A stretch of 64,000 bases of DNA. Source: Microbacterium oxydans (GTDB lineage Bacteria > Actinomycetota > Actinomycetes > Actinomycetales > Microbacteriaceae). The translations under genes and the position numbers were made by a program. Below the pieces are notes generated by a model. The model was not told the DNA's origin. It saw only the letters and a list, made by a program, of their open reading frames with translations, and did not search any database. Positions 1 through 8,923 of this stretch are shown one piece after another. Where the stretch lies: the NCBI RefSeq assembly GCF_900095745.1, contig NZ_FMIR01000014.1, positions 287,147 to 351,146 on the forward strand, in the 5' to 3' direction. How positions within the stretch are numbered: the first letter of the stretch is position 1; each line of letters begins with the position of its first letter.

Positions 1-2631
1 GGCGCCGGGGCTGTCGTCGATCGCGGTGAACGCCCAGTTGTCGACCTCGAACAGGTCGGTCTCGGCATCCGCGCCCTCGGCACCGGCGAAGACGAAGAAC
101 ACGTCGTGCTCGCCCGTGGCACCGGTGACCTCGGCCTCGACCGTGGTCCATTCTCCGACCGTGCCGTCGACGGGGATCTCCGCCACGACCGGGCCGTCGA
201 CGTCGTCCAGACGCACCTGGATGCTGCTGCCGGCGACCAGCGGCTTCACCTTCGCGGACACCTTCTGTGCGCCGGAGCCGAAGTCGACACCGGAGATGCC
301 GGAGAAGTCCCCGTCATCGACGCCCGAGAGCACCATGTTTCCCGAACCGTTGTGCTCGGGGAACTCGACCGAGGCAGCATCCGTCTTGGTCGTAGTGACG
401 CCCAGCTGCCAGGCCAGGGTCTCCGCCTCGAAGGTGCGGTACGGGTCGAAGCTCTCGACCTGGGCGACGCCGGCCTTGGTTCCGACGATCGGCTTGATGG
501 TGCCGTCGTCGTTGAACTCGAGCTTGTCGATGTGCACCGAGCGGTAACCCTGCGTCGCACCGGGGGTGCCGAGCGCTGCCGCCCACGCCGCCCCGCGCGT
601 CTGCGCGTGGTAGGTGAAGTAGGTCTCGCCCTTGTAGGTGAACATATCGGAGTGGTTGTTGCCACCGTTGCCCGCTCCGAAGAACGTGCCCTGGTTCTGG
701 AACGCCACCCCCGCGTACTCCGAGGAGCCGAGCTTCATCGGGTCGTCGGTCATCATGTAGGCGATCGCACCGCGCGACGGGTACAGCCCCGGCGCCTCGT
801 TCACCTGGAAGTTCGACGAGTACGAGTAGTAGTACTTGCCGTCGCGCTTGAACATGCTCGAGGCTTCGAACATGCCGGGGGCGTCGATCTCGACCGGGTC
901 GCCGTCGAGGGTGACCATGTCATCCTGCAGCTTCACGACACGGGTCGACTTCGGGTTCTGCGGGCCCTGCACGTTCGGCGAGGTGCCGATCTGCGAGTTG
1001 CCGCCGAAATACAGGTAGCCCTGTCCGTCGTCGTCGATGAAGACCTCCGGGTCGAAGAGCCACATGCCTGCGGGGAACCCGCCTTCGGCGATGTAATCGC
1101 GCGACACCGTGTCGGGGATGATCTTCTTGCCCAGCGGGTCTTTCCAGGGACCCAGGGGCGAGCCGCCGACGACGACTGCCGTGCCGGTTCCGCTGTCGCA
1201 GAAGTAGAGGTAGACCTTGCCGTCCTTCTCGATCGCGGCCGGAGCCCAGGAGTTGCGCGCCCACGGGGCGGCACCGCCTTCGCGAGCGATCGGCACCGCG
1301 CCGTGATCGACCCAGTTGACCATGTCGGTCGTGGACATCACGTTGAGCCGGGTGATGCCGCCGTAGCCGTTCGACTGCGTCGGCAGACCGTTCTCGTCCT
1401 TGCTGTTCAGGTCGTACTGCTGGGTGTCATCGGTCGAGTAGATGTAGAGACGACCGTTGTAGACGAGGTGGTGCGGGTCGGCGCCGAACTTGTGCCCGAC
1501 GAGCGGGTTGTGGTCGCCGATCGGCTTGGTCTGCACCTTCTCCAGGCTGGTGAAGGCGGGGACCTCCGGAGCATCCGCGATCTTGACGAGCGAGAGCTCG
1601 TCGACCGAGAAGTCCTGCAGGGCCTCGGAACCCCACGGAGTCTCCACGAACAACCAGCCCGCGGCGACGTGTTTGGCCTCTGCCGTGAACTCCTGCGAGA
1701 ACGTGCCCCATTCACCCTTCGTGAAGGTGTGCCCGTAGTCGGCGCAGCCGTTGAAGTTCGTGGGGCAGAACGTGAAGTTGAACTGCTGGGTGGCGTTGCC
1801 CTCGTCGTACTTGAGCGTGCCGGTGAGCCGGTAGGAGGCGCCGAGCTCGATCTTGTCCGCGACGCTCGCGAACGGACCGGACTGGGTGTTCTCCCGGCCG
1901 GTGACCTTCAGGGAGTGCGCGCCGCTCGCTGCGTCGTCGCTGAGGCTCAGCGTGCCGCCGCGGGTGTTGGTCCAGCCCGTCAGGTCGGAGACGAACCGAC
2001 CGTCCGGCAGGAGGTTGCCCGGCACCGCCGGCGGCTCGGTGACCGCGGGGGCCCCGTCGTCGGTCTTCAGCGAGACGTCGTCGATCACGAACGACTGCAC
2101 GTCGGTGCTCCAGGGCGTCTCGACGAACATGATGTCGTAGTCGGCCGACAGCGGCGTGAACGTCTTCTCGACCGTGGACCACTCGCCCGCCGTCGCCGTG
2201 GTGGAGGCCACGACGTCGCAGCGGCTTCGCGTCGAGGTGCACAGCACCACGTTGAAGTTCTGGGTGGCACGGCCGGCATCGAACTTCAGCGAGAGCGAGA
2301 GGTCATAGGACTGATCGGTCTTCAGCAGGCCGGTCACCGTGGCGGTGGGACCGGACTGGAAGCTGGAACGATCACCGATCGCGAGGGCCTTCGCACCGGT
2401 GCGAGCATCCGTGCTCGTACTCAGCGTGCCGCCCAGGGGAGCGGTCCATCCCGACACCCCGCTCTCGAAGGTGCCGTTCTCGATGATGTCCGTCGGCGCG
2501 GCGAAGGCCGCCACCGGCAGCCCCACGGCGGTCACCGACGAGGCGATGAGGGCGGCGACCCCCAGCAGCGCTGCGGGGCGCGATACGGATCGGCTGCGGT
2601 GCCGATCGGTGGATCTGGGACGTGATTTCAC
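1..2631 (-). CDS. secreted multimodular GH43 arabinofuranosidase (3' end cut by window)
   Basis: Probably an arabinoxylan arabinofuranohydrolase that removes arabinose side chains outside the cell. At least 877 residues are visible and the reading frame is still open at base 1. A signal peptide (about 1-44, ending AFA) precedes two CBM4/9-like modules (first starting at IENGTFESGVSGW). The GH43 five-blade propeller follows, with the expected acids in GADPHH (about D384), FDPEVF (about D527) and MFEASS (about E588). A CBM6-like module starts at the FEAETLAW motif. The GADPHHLVYNGR region resembles XynD-type enzymes. Start is GTG behind AAGGAGA; no nearer ATG exists. The exact substrate is inferred. 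Confidence 0.9.
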   Translation of the reverse strand, partial: MKSRPRSTDRHRSRSVSRPAALLGVAALIASSVTAVGLPVAAFAAPTDIIENGTFESGVSGWTAPLGGTLSTSTDARTGAKALAIGDRSSFQSGPTATVTGLLKTDQSYDLSLSLKFDAGRATQNFNVVLCTSTRSRCDVVASTTATAGEWSTVEKTFTPLSADYDIMFVETPWSTDVQSFVIDDVSLKTDDGAPAVTEPPAVPGNLLPDGRFVSDLTGWTNTRGGTLSLSDDAASGAHSLKVTGRENTQSGPFASVADKIELGASYRLTGTLKYDEGNATQQFNFTFCPTNFNGCADYGHTFTKGEWGTFSQEFTAEAKHVAAGWLFVETPWGSEALQDFSVDELSLVKIADAPEVPAFTSLEKVQTKPIGDHNPLVGHKFGADPHHLVYNGRLYIYSTDDTQQYDLNSKDENGLPTQSNGYGGITRLNVMSTTDMVNWVDHGAVPIAREGGAAPWARNSWAPAAIEKDGKVYLYFCDSGTGTAVVVGGSPLGPWKDPLGKKIIPDTVSRDYIAEGGFPAGMWLFDPEVFIDDDGQGYLYFGGNSQIGTSPNVQGPQNPKSTRVVKLQDDMVTLDGDPVEIDAPGMFEASSMFKRDGKYYYSYSSNFQVNEAPGLYPSRGAIAYMMTDDPMKLGSSEYAGVAFQNQGTFFGAGNGGNNHSDMFTYKGETYFTYHAQTRGAAWAAALGTPGATQGYRSVHIDKLEFNDDGTIKPIVGTKAGVAQVESFDPYRTFEAETLAWQLGVTTTKTDAASVEFPEHNGSGNMVLSGVDDGDFSGISGVDFGSGAQKVSAKVKPLVAGSSIQVRLDDVDGPVVAEIPVDGTVGEWTTVEAEVTGATGEHDVFFVFAGAEGADAETDLFEVDNWAFTAIDDSPGA

Positions 2632-3195
2632 TGGTGTTCTCCTTGTGGATCGGTTCGCTCGAGGGCGCGCGGGCGCGCTCCGATGGCGGCCCCCTCACGG
2701 GAGGAGGCCGTCGAGGATGGTGACCTCAGGCGAAAGTGGTTGCGACCGAACGCCCGACGCGGTGGATCGCCACGAGACGGACTTCGGTCCCCTTATGGGG
2801 TCGATGGGTTCAGGGCGCACCGCCGCGGGCGCACCGGACACCGCGCACGCCGCTCCGCGAGTGGGGGTGCGTCGCGTCGCACGACGTCTGCACTCGGGGA
2901 GGACCGGCGTCCTCCGGGTGCGCTCAGCGCGGCTGTCGGGGCTGCCTCTGCCGGGATCCGCGCGCCGGGCGACGGCGTGCAGCGCGATGCACGTGTCGGC
3001 AGAGATGGGGACCGGCGACGCTGTTCATGCACTCTCCTCGTTGAGAAGCCGGAGCCGCGCGCAGAGCAAGTCCGGCGGGCCCGGCGGGCCGTGTGTGATG
3101 ATCACCACGGGCTTGATGTTACCGGTAACAGATTCCGGAACACAAGACTTCTTCCCCGATTGGTCGCCGATCCGGGATTCCGACCGCGGCCTCGG
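2632..3195. other. 564-bp intergenic region upstream of the GH43 gene
   Basis: No convincing gene is present. On the minus strand a GAGGAG ribosome site precedes an ATG at 3028, but that frame closes after 34 residues rich in Arg and Pro with no family resemblance. A LacI-type palindrome lies at 3117-3130, and a short GC-rich inverted repeat sits between about 2688 and 2709. The GH43 transcript may therefore have a long leader. Confidence 0.5.
3117..3130. promoter_or_regulatory. LacI-family operator palindrome TGTTACCGGTAACA
   Basis: A perfect 14-bp palindrome centred on CG, the classic LacI/GalR operator layout. It lies about 490 bp upstream of the GH43 start and 60 bp beyond the stop of the alditol oxidase gene. 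Its sequence differs from the operators beside the two LacI genes in this window, so its regulator is probably encoded elsewhere. Confidence 0.6.
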
Positions 3196-4455
3196 CTACA
3201 GTCCGAGGCGCTCCAGGTACGGGTTCACCAGACGGCGCTCCGGGTCGTAGCGGGCGGCGAGCGCGGCGAAGTCGTCCCACCGCGAGTACCGCGAGCGCGT
3301 CTCGGCACCGTCGAGCGTGAACACCTTGCCCCAGTGCGGGCGGGCGGTCTCGGGCAGCGCGGCCTCGATCGTCGGGAGCAGCGCACGAACCGCGGCCTCG
3401 TCGGGCTTCCAGGTGAAGTGCAGGCCGACGGCATCCGTCCCGTGCGACGAGCTGAGCCACAGGTCGTCCGCGCGCACGGTGCGGATCTCGTTCACGAGCA
3501 GCAGTGGCGCGATCTGCCCGGCGAGCGTGCGCACGGCCTGGATCGCGGCGACCGCATCCGCACGGGGCACGAGGTACTCGCTCTGGATCTCGGCGCCGGC
3601 CGACGGCGTGAACTCGAGCTTGAAGTGCGCCAGCCGCTCGAACCAGGGACCGGACACCCCGAGCTGCTCGGTGCACGCGACCGGGTCGACGCCGAGGATC
3701 GGATGCCGCTTGCTCACCGCCGGCACCGCGCCGAGCTTCTCGAACAGCGACTCCCGCGCGGCCTCGCGCGCCTCGGGCTGCCGCTGCTTGACCCAGATCT
3801 GGTCGACGAAGTCGGTGCGCTCCCAGGTCGAGAACAGACTCACGCTGGTGCCGATCGAAGTCACGTCGTCGAAGTCGGCGAGCACGGCATCCCAGTCCGG
3901 CCGCTCGAACACGTGCTGGGCGACCTCGTACGTCGGCTCGACGTCGAGCGTCACGTCGAGCACGGCGCCGAGCGCGCCGAGACTCACGACCGCACCGTCG
4001 AAGTCGGCGTCGCCGCGCTCGAGCGTGCGCGTCTCGCCCGACGGCGTGAGGATCGTCAGGCCGCGGACCGCGCTCGCGAGCGAGCCGATCGCGTCGCCCG
4101 AGCCGTGCGTCCCGGTGGCGATCGCACCGGCGATCGAGATGTGCGGCAGCGAGGCGAGGTTGGCGAGCGCGAGTCCCTCGGCCTCGAGCAGCGGCGCGAT
4201 GTCGCCGTAGCGCGCGGCGCCTGAGACCTTCACCGCCGTGCGGTTCGTGTTCACCTCGAACACCGCGGGCAGCCGGTCGAGCGCGATGAGCACACCGTCG
4301 GTGTCGGCGATGTCGTTGAAGCAGTGCCGCGATCCGAGGAAGCGCACCGGTCCGCCCTGGCCGAGCAGGGCACCGAGCTCGTCTACCGTCTCGGGGTGCG
4401 CGATCGTCGAGGCCCGGTAGGTGAGGTTGCCTGCCCAGTTGCGTTCGGTGGTCAT
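3196..4455 (-). CDS. FAD-linked alditol (xylitol/arabinitol-type) oxidase
   Basis: Predicted to oxidise a sugar alcohol at C1 with oxygen, giving an aldose and peroxide. The length of 419 aa equals the AldO/XyoA family. The N-terminal FAD-binding PCMH fold has LGSRHCF, where His44 is the likely covalent FAD anchor, and PHISIAGAIATGTHGSG, the family's pyrophosphate-binding loop. The C-terminal aldonolactone-oxidase-like domain has HWGKVF. A longer in-frame extension exists upstream, but it runs through the divergent LacI gene; the ATG at 4455 leaves room for the shared operator. Divergent from, and probably repressed by, the LacI gene at 4534. L-gulonolactone oxidase is the main alternative. 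Confidence 0.85.
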   Translation of the reverse strand: MTTERNWAGNLTYRASTIAHPETVDELGALLGQGGPVRFLGSRHCFNDIADTDGVLIALDRLPAVFEVNTNRTAVKVSGAARYGDIAPLLEAEGLALANLASLPHISIAGAIATGTHGSGDAIGSLASAVRGLTILTPSGETRTLERGDADFDGAVVSLGALGAVLDVTLDVEPTYEVAQHVFERPDWDAVLADFDDVTSIGTSVSLFSTWERTDFVDQIWVKQRQPEAREAARESLFEKLGAVPAVSKRHPILGVDPVACTEQLGVSGPWFERLAHFKLEFTPSAGAEIQSEYLVPRADAVAAIQAVRTLAGQIAPLLLVNEIRTVRADDLWLSSSHGTDAVGLHFTWKPDEAAVRALLPTIEAALPETARPHWGKVFTLDGAETRSRYSRWDDFAALAARYDPERRLVNPYLERLGL

Positions 4456-4484
4456 GGCGCCATGATAGCCAGGGCAGCGGCGAC

Positions 4485-4496
4485 TACATCGATGTA
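4485..4496. promoter_or_regulatory. LacI operator TACATCGATGTA between divergent genes
   Basis: A perfect 12-bp palindrome in the 78-bp gap between the alditol oxidase and LacI starts. The same core recurs inside a 16-bp palindrome ahead of the ABC importer operon at 5624, which supports real regulation by the adjacent LacI protein, including autoregulation. Confidence 0.75.
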
Positions 4497-4533
4497 CTCC
4501 ATCCGCTCCCGGCCTCGACGCTAGGCTGACCGG

Positions 4534-5580
4534 ATGACAGCGCAGCCGCCGCCCCGCGCCACGATGAAGGATGTCGCGGCCCTCGCCGGGGTGTCGACGA
4601 AGACCGTCTCGAACGTGGTCACCGGCACGGTTCCGGTCAACGAGAGCACGCGGTCGAAGGTCGAGTCCGCCATGGCGCAGCTCGACTTCGTGCCCAACCT
4701 CAGCGCGCGGGGGCTGCGCAAGGGACGCTCCGGGATCATCGCCGTCGCCCTCCCCGACCTCGCCACCGCATTCTCCGCCGAGCTCGTGCACCGCATCGTC
4801 GAGGCCGCGCACGAGCGGGGTCTCGCCGTGCAGATCGAGGAGACGGCATCCGAGCCCGAGCGCGAGAAGGAGCTGGTGTCCCGGGCGCGGGCGCACCTGG
4901 TGGACGGCCTGATCCTCAACCCGATCCGCCTCGAGGACAGCGTGCTGAAGTACGCCGACCGCCTCCCGCCGCTCGTGGTGATCGGCGAGGTCGAGCAGAA
5001 CCGCGCGGACCACGTGCGCATCGACAGTCGGCAGGCCGCCGCCGACGCGACCCGCCATGTGCTGTCCCGAGGCGCGACACGGATCGCGGTGGTCGGCGCC
5101 GACGACGATCCGTCGATCGCCACGGCCACCAGCCGCCTGCGGCTCGAGGGCGTGCACGATGCGCTGCGCGAAGCGGGCATCCCCCGGGATCCTGCTCTCG
5201 AGATCAACCGGCTGCCGTGGTCGATGGGCGGTGGCGCGGAGGCCGTGCGCATGCTGCTCGACCGTCGCGTGCCCTTCGACGCGATCGTCGCGTTCACGGA
5301 TTCACTCGCGCTCGGGGCGCTGCACACACTCCACGACAACGGCATCCGCGTGCCGGACGACGTGATCGTGACCGGCTTCGACGACGTCGAGTTCTCGCGG
5401 TACACCTCGCCGGCTCTGACCTCGGTGGCGTTCGATCGGCAGGCGTTCGCGATCGCCGCGCTCGGTCTGCTCGAGTCCCGCATGGACGACCGGGCCGCTC
5501 CCCCGCGCGCCCTCACCCTCCCGCATCACCTGCTGGAGCGCGCGAGCACGCAGGGTCGCCCGCGCGGCTACCGTCCCTGA
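4534..5580 (+). CDS. LacI-family transcriptional regulator
   Basis: 348 aa. An N-terminal LacI helix-turn-helix (about 11-30: MKDVAALAGVSTKTVSNVV) is followed by the hinge and a periplasmic-binding-protein-like sugar sensor (FDAIVAFTDSLALGAL, VTGFDDVEFSRY). Likely represses the divergent alditol oxidase gene and the downstream importer and arabinofuranosidase operon, because its operator core occurs in both promoters. The effector is probably an arabinose-derived sugar or alditol; this is inferred from the neighbours. ATG at 4564 is an alternative start. Confidence 0.9.
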   Translation: MTAQPPPRATMKDVAALAGVSTKTVSNVVTGTVPVNESTRSKVESAMAQLDFVPNLSARGLRKGRSGIIAVALPDLATAFSAELVHRIVEAAHERGLAVQIEETASEPEREKELVSRARAHLVDGLILNPIRLEDSVLKYADRLPPLVVIGEVEQNRADHVRIDSRQAAADATRHVLSRGATRIAVVGADDDPSIATATSRLRLEGVHDALREAGIPRDPALEINRLPWSMGGGAEAVRMLLDRRVPFDAIVAFTDSLALGALHTLHDNGIRVPDDVIVTGFDDVEFSRYTSPALTSVAFDRQAFAIAALGLLESRMDDRAAPPRALTLPHHLLERASTQGRPRGYRP

Positions 5581-5623
5581 CACCCGCCCACTCCTCGGCC
5601 CCGATCTGATGCTTGCGCGGTCG

Positions 5624-5639
5624 ATTACATCGATGTAAT
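5624..5639. promoter_or_regulatory. LacI operator ATTACATCGATGTAAT before the importer operon
   Basis: A perfect 16-bp palindrome ending 37 bp before the importer start. It contains the same TACATCGATGTA core found at 4485. It is the strongest operator candidate for the LacI encoded just upstream. Confidence 0.8.
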
Positions 5640-5676
5640 GATGAGGCGACCCCCGCACAGTCACGAAGGAGTGACG

Positions 5677-7014
5677 ATGACACCCCCACTCGATCTGTCC
5701 CGTCGGCAGTTCCTCACCGCCGCCTCACTCGCCGCCGGCACGGCGCTGCTCGCCGGTTGCGCGCCCGGCACGACCCCCGGCTCCGGCCCGCAGACCCTGC
5801 AGTTCTGGCACCTGCTCTCGGGCGGTGACGGCGTGACGATGTCGTCGCTGCTCGATCAGGTCAACGGCGCGCAGTCCGCGTTCCGCATCCGCCCGACCGT
5901 GCTCGCCTGGGGCACCCCGTATTACACGAAGCTCGCGATGGCGGGCGCCGGCGGCCGCGCCCCCGACGTCGCCATCATGCACGCGACGCGCACGGTCGGC
6001 TGGGCGCCCGGCGGACTGCTCGACACCTGGAACCTCGACCGTCTCGCCGAGCTCGGCGTCGACAGCTCGAAGTTCCCGAAGCCGATCTGGGAGAAGGGCT
6101 TCGTGGGCGACGACATGTACAGCGTCGCGCTCGACGCCCACCCCTTCGTGATGATGTTCAACACCGACGTGTGCGATGCCGCCGGGGTCCTCGACTCCGA
6201 CGGAAAGCTGCAGGAGACGACCTCGCCCGAGGAGTTCCTCGACCAGCTGCGCGCCGTGAGCGGCACCGCCTCCGGACACGCCCTCTCGTACGGCTACCTC
6301 GGCGACGGCGCGCAGATGTGGCGCCTGTTCTACACCTTCTACGCGCAGCACGGCGGCGCCATGGAACTGCCCGCCGGCGGCCCGGCCGTGATCGACAAAG
6401 ACGTCGCGATCGAATCCCTCACCCTCATGCAGACACTGCTCGACGGCGAGATCGCGGCCGCCCAGAACGACTACGGCAGCGCCGTCGCCGAGTTCGCGAC
6501 CGGCAAGAGCGGCATGCTCTTCACCGGAGTCTGGGAGCTGCGCACCATGCAGGCCGCCGGCATCCCGTTCGACGCGACCATGATCCCGACGCTCTACGGC
6601 ACCCCGGCTGTCTACGCCGACTCGCACTCCTTCGTCCTCCCGCACCAGTCCAGTGCCGACCCCGTGCGGCGCGATCTCACCTACGAGTTCGTCGCCGACA
6701 TGCTGAAGAACTCCTTCGGCTGGGCCGAGGCCGGCCACATCCCCGCTTTCCTCCCCGTGACCGAATCCCCCGAGTACGCCGACCTCATCCCGCAGGCGAA
6801 CTACGCCGAGGCAGCGCAGCACGTCGTGTACGACCCGACCGCGTGGTTCACCGGCTCGGGCTCCAACTTCCAGGCCGAGTTCGGCGCCGCCGTGCAGAAC
6901 GTGCTGCTCTCGGGCGACGACCCGGCGGCCGCGATCGACCGCTTCGAGGCACGGGTGAACACCCTGCTCCGACAGCCGAACCCGGCAGACCCCGAAGGGA
7001 CGTTCGGATCATGA
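5677..7014 (+). CDS. sugar ABC transporter substrate-binding lipoprotein
   Basis: 445 aa, extracellular solute-binding protein family 1. The N-terminus carries a twin-arginine motif (SRRQFLTAAS) followed by a lipobox (LLAGC), suggesting Tat export and lipid anchoring. ATG at 5677 follows GAAGGAG at good spacing; ATG at 5638 overlaps the operator and is less likely. It is the first gene of an operon of binding protein, two permeases and GH51 enzyme, so it probably captures arabino-oligosaccharides. No ATPase is encoded here; a shared MsiK-type ATPase elsewhere is usual in actinobacteria. Confidence 0.88.
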   Translation: MTPPLDLSRRQFLTAASLAAGTALLAGCAPGTTPGSGPQTLQFWHLLSGGDGVTMSSLLDQVNGAQSAFRIRPTVLAWGTPYYTKLAMAGAGGRAPDVAIMHATRTVGWAPGGLLDTWNLDRLAELGVDSSKFPKPIWEKGFVGDDMYSVALDAHPFVMMFNTDVCDAAGVLDSDGKLQETTSPEEFLDQLRAVSGTASGHALSYGYLGDGAQMWRLFYTFYAQHGGAMELPAGGPAVIDKDVAIESLTLMQTLLDGEIAAAQNDYGSAVAEFATGKSGMLFTGVWELRTMQAAGIPFDATMIPTLYGTPAVYADSHSFVLPHQSSADPVRRDLTYEFVADMLKNSFGWAEAGHIPAFLPVTESPEYADLIPQANYAEAAQHVVYDPTAWFTGSGSNFQAEFGAAVQNVLLSGDDPAAAIDRFEARVNTLLRQPNPADPEGTFGS

Positions 7015-7958
7015 CCACCGCCACCGACTCCACCCGCACGATCGTCACCGGGTCCCGCACCACCCCGCGCGGACGCCGCGCCGGCTCCCGCAACCGCGAG
7101 CAGCTCATCAGCTGGGTCTTCCTCGCACCGTTCCTCGTGGCCTTCGCGCTGTTCCTCGCCTGGCCGATCATCCACGGGCTCATCCTCAGCTTCACCGACC
7201 AGTCCCTCACCGGGGCCGGCGGCTCGTTCATCGGATTCGCCAACTACGCGGAGGCGTTCGTCGACCCGAAGATGTGGCAGTCGATGGGCAACACCGTCTG
7301 GTTCACGCTGCTCTCCACGGTGCCCCTCGTCGTGATCGCCCTCGCGATGGCGGCCCTCGTCGACCGTGGCATCCCCGGTCAGTGGCTCTGGCGTCTGTCG
7401 TTCTTCATGCCGTTCCTGCTCGCCTCCACCGTGATCTCGCAGATCTGGGTCTGGATCTTCAACCCCCAGGTCGGTGCCGCCAACAACATCCTCGAGTTCT
7501 TCGGTCTCGAGCCGCTCGCGTGGTTGCAGAACCCCGAGACCAACATGCTGTCGATCGTGATCGCGACCGTGTGGTGGACGGTCGGCTTCAACTTCCTGCT
7601 CTACCTCGCGGCCATGCAGAACATCCCGCCGCAGCAGTATGAGGCCGCCTCCCTCGACGGCGCCGGCGCCTGGCGCCAGTTCTGGTCCATCACGCTCCCG
7701 CAGCTGGGACCGGCGACGGTGCTCATCCTGATCCTGCAGATCCTCGCCTCGCTCAAGCTGTTCGACCAGGCGTACCAGATGCTCGGCGGGGTCGCGAGCG
7801 ACACCACCCGCTCGATCGTGCAGTACATCTACGAGGCCGGCTTCGTCAGCTACCGGTTCGGCTACTCGGCCGCCATCTCCTACGTCTTCTTCGCTCTCAT
7901 CGTCATCCTCGGCGTCGCGCAGGCCCTGATCACGCGCCGACGGAAGGAGCAGTTCTGA
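7011..7958 (+). CDS. ABC sugar transporter permease (MalF type)
   Basis: 315 aa with about six membrane segments. The binding-protein-dependent transport EAA loop is visible (EAASLDGAGAWRQFWSITLP). Start ATG overlaps the TGA of the binding-protein gene (ATGA), so the two are translationally coupled. Forms the inner-membrane channel with the next gene. Confidence 0.9.
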   Translation: MTTATDSTRTIVTGSRTTPRGRRAGSRNREQLISWVFLAPFLVAFALFLAWPIIHGLILSFTDQSLTGAGGSFIGFANYAEAFVDPKMWQSMGNTVWFTLLSTVPLVVIALAMAALVDRGIPGQWLWRLSFFMPFLLASTVISQIWVWIFNPQVGAANNILEFFGLEPLAWLQNPETNMLSIVIATVWWTVGFNFLLYLAAMQNIPPQQYEAASLDGAGAWRQFWSITLPQLGPATVLILILQILASLKLFDQAYQMLGGVASDTTRSIVQYIYEAGFVSYRFGYSAAISYVFFALIVILGVAQALITRRRKEQF

Positions 7959-8884
7959 TGTCCACCGCCACCACATCCCCCCTCGCCCCCACCGCAACCG
8001 AGACGATCACGACGGCGTCGTCGCGTCGCCCCCGGCGCTCGCACCTGCCCGGCCAGAAGCCGTTCGGGCCCCTCCGCATCACCGCGTTCGTCGTGCTGCT
8101 GCTGCTCGCCATCGGCTGGCTGCTGCCGTTCCTCTGGGCGGTCGCGACCGCGTTCAAGACCGAGACGGATGCCGCATCCGGCGACCCCGGCTGGATCGGC
8201 GCGAGCGGACCCACCATCGAGGCGTTCACCGCGATCCTCTCGCAGGGCAACGTCTACACCTGGGCGCTGAACAGCCTGCTCACCTCCGTGGCGATCACCG
8301 TCATCACCCTGGCGATCTCGGCACTCGCGGCCTACGCCTTCTCGCGCCTGGACTTCACCGGCCGCAAGTGGCTGTTCGTGGTGATCATCGCCTCGATCGT
8401 CGTGCCGCCGCAGGTGCTGATCATCCCCCTGTTCTACGAGATGCTCGCGTTCAACATGGTCGACACCTACTGGGGTCTGATCCTGCCGCAGGTCGTGGCC
8501 CCGGCGATGGTGTTCATCCTCAAGCGGTTCTTCGACGCCATCCCGATCGAGCTGGAAGACGCGGCACGGGTCGACGGCGCCGGCCGATTCCGGATCTTCT
8601 GGTCGATCGTGCTGCCGCTCTCCCGACCGATCATGGCCTCGGTCGCGATCTTCGTGTTCATCAGCGCGTGGAACAACTTCCTCTGGCCGTTCCTCGTCAT
8701 CAACGACACCACCCTGATGACGCTGCCGGTCGGACTGCAGACCGTGATCAGCGCCTACGGCGTGCAGTACGCCCAGGTCATGGCGCAGGCCGTGCTCGCG
8801 GCGCTGCCGCTCATCATCGTGTTCATGATCTTCCAGAAGCAGATCGTCAAGGGAGTCGCGACAAGCGGCTTCGGCGGTCAGTAG
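7958..8884 (+). CDS. ABC sugar transporter permease (MalG type)
   Basis: 308 aa, six membrane segments, with the EAA loop seen as EDAARVDGAGRFRIFWSIVLP. Its ATG shares the A of the preceding TGA. It is the second half of the permease pair for the arabino-oligosaccharide importer. Confidence 0.9.
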   Translation: MSTATTSPLAPTATETITTASSRRPRRSHLPGQKPFGPLRITAFVVLLLLAIGWLLPFLWAVATAFKTETDAASGDPGWIGASGPTIEAFTAILSQGNVYTWALNSLLTSVAITVITLAISALAAYAFSRLDFTGRKWLFVVIIASIVVPPQVLIIPLFYEMLAFNMVDTYWGLILPQVVAPAMVFILKRFFDAIPIELEDAARVDGAGRFRIFWSIVLPLSRPIMASVAIFVFISAWNNFLWPFLVINDTTLMTLPVGLQTVISAYGVQYAQVMAQAVLAALPLIIVFMIFQKQIVKGVATSGFGGQ

Positions 8885-8923
8885 TCCCCCACCCGGCTCG
8901 AGAGCCAGAAATCTAGGAGAGCA

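Noticed and set aside
106..2625. Very long plus-strand open frame opposite the GH43 gene
   Set aside because: It is an antisense shadow of the high-GC GH43 gene; its protein is Arg/Val/Asp-rich with no family, while the minus strand has clear modules.
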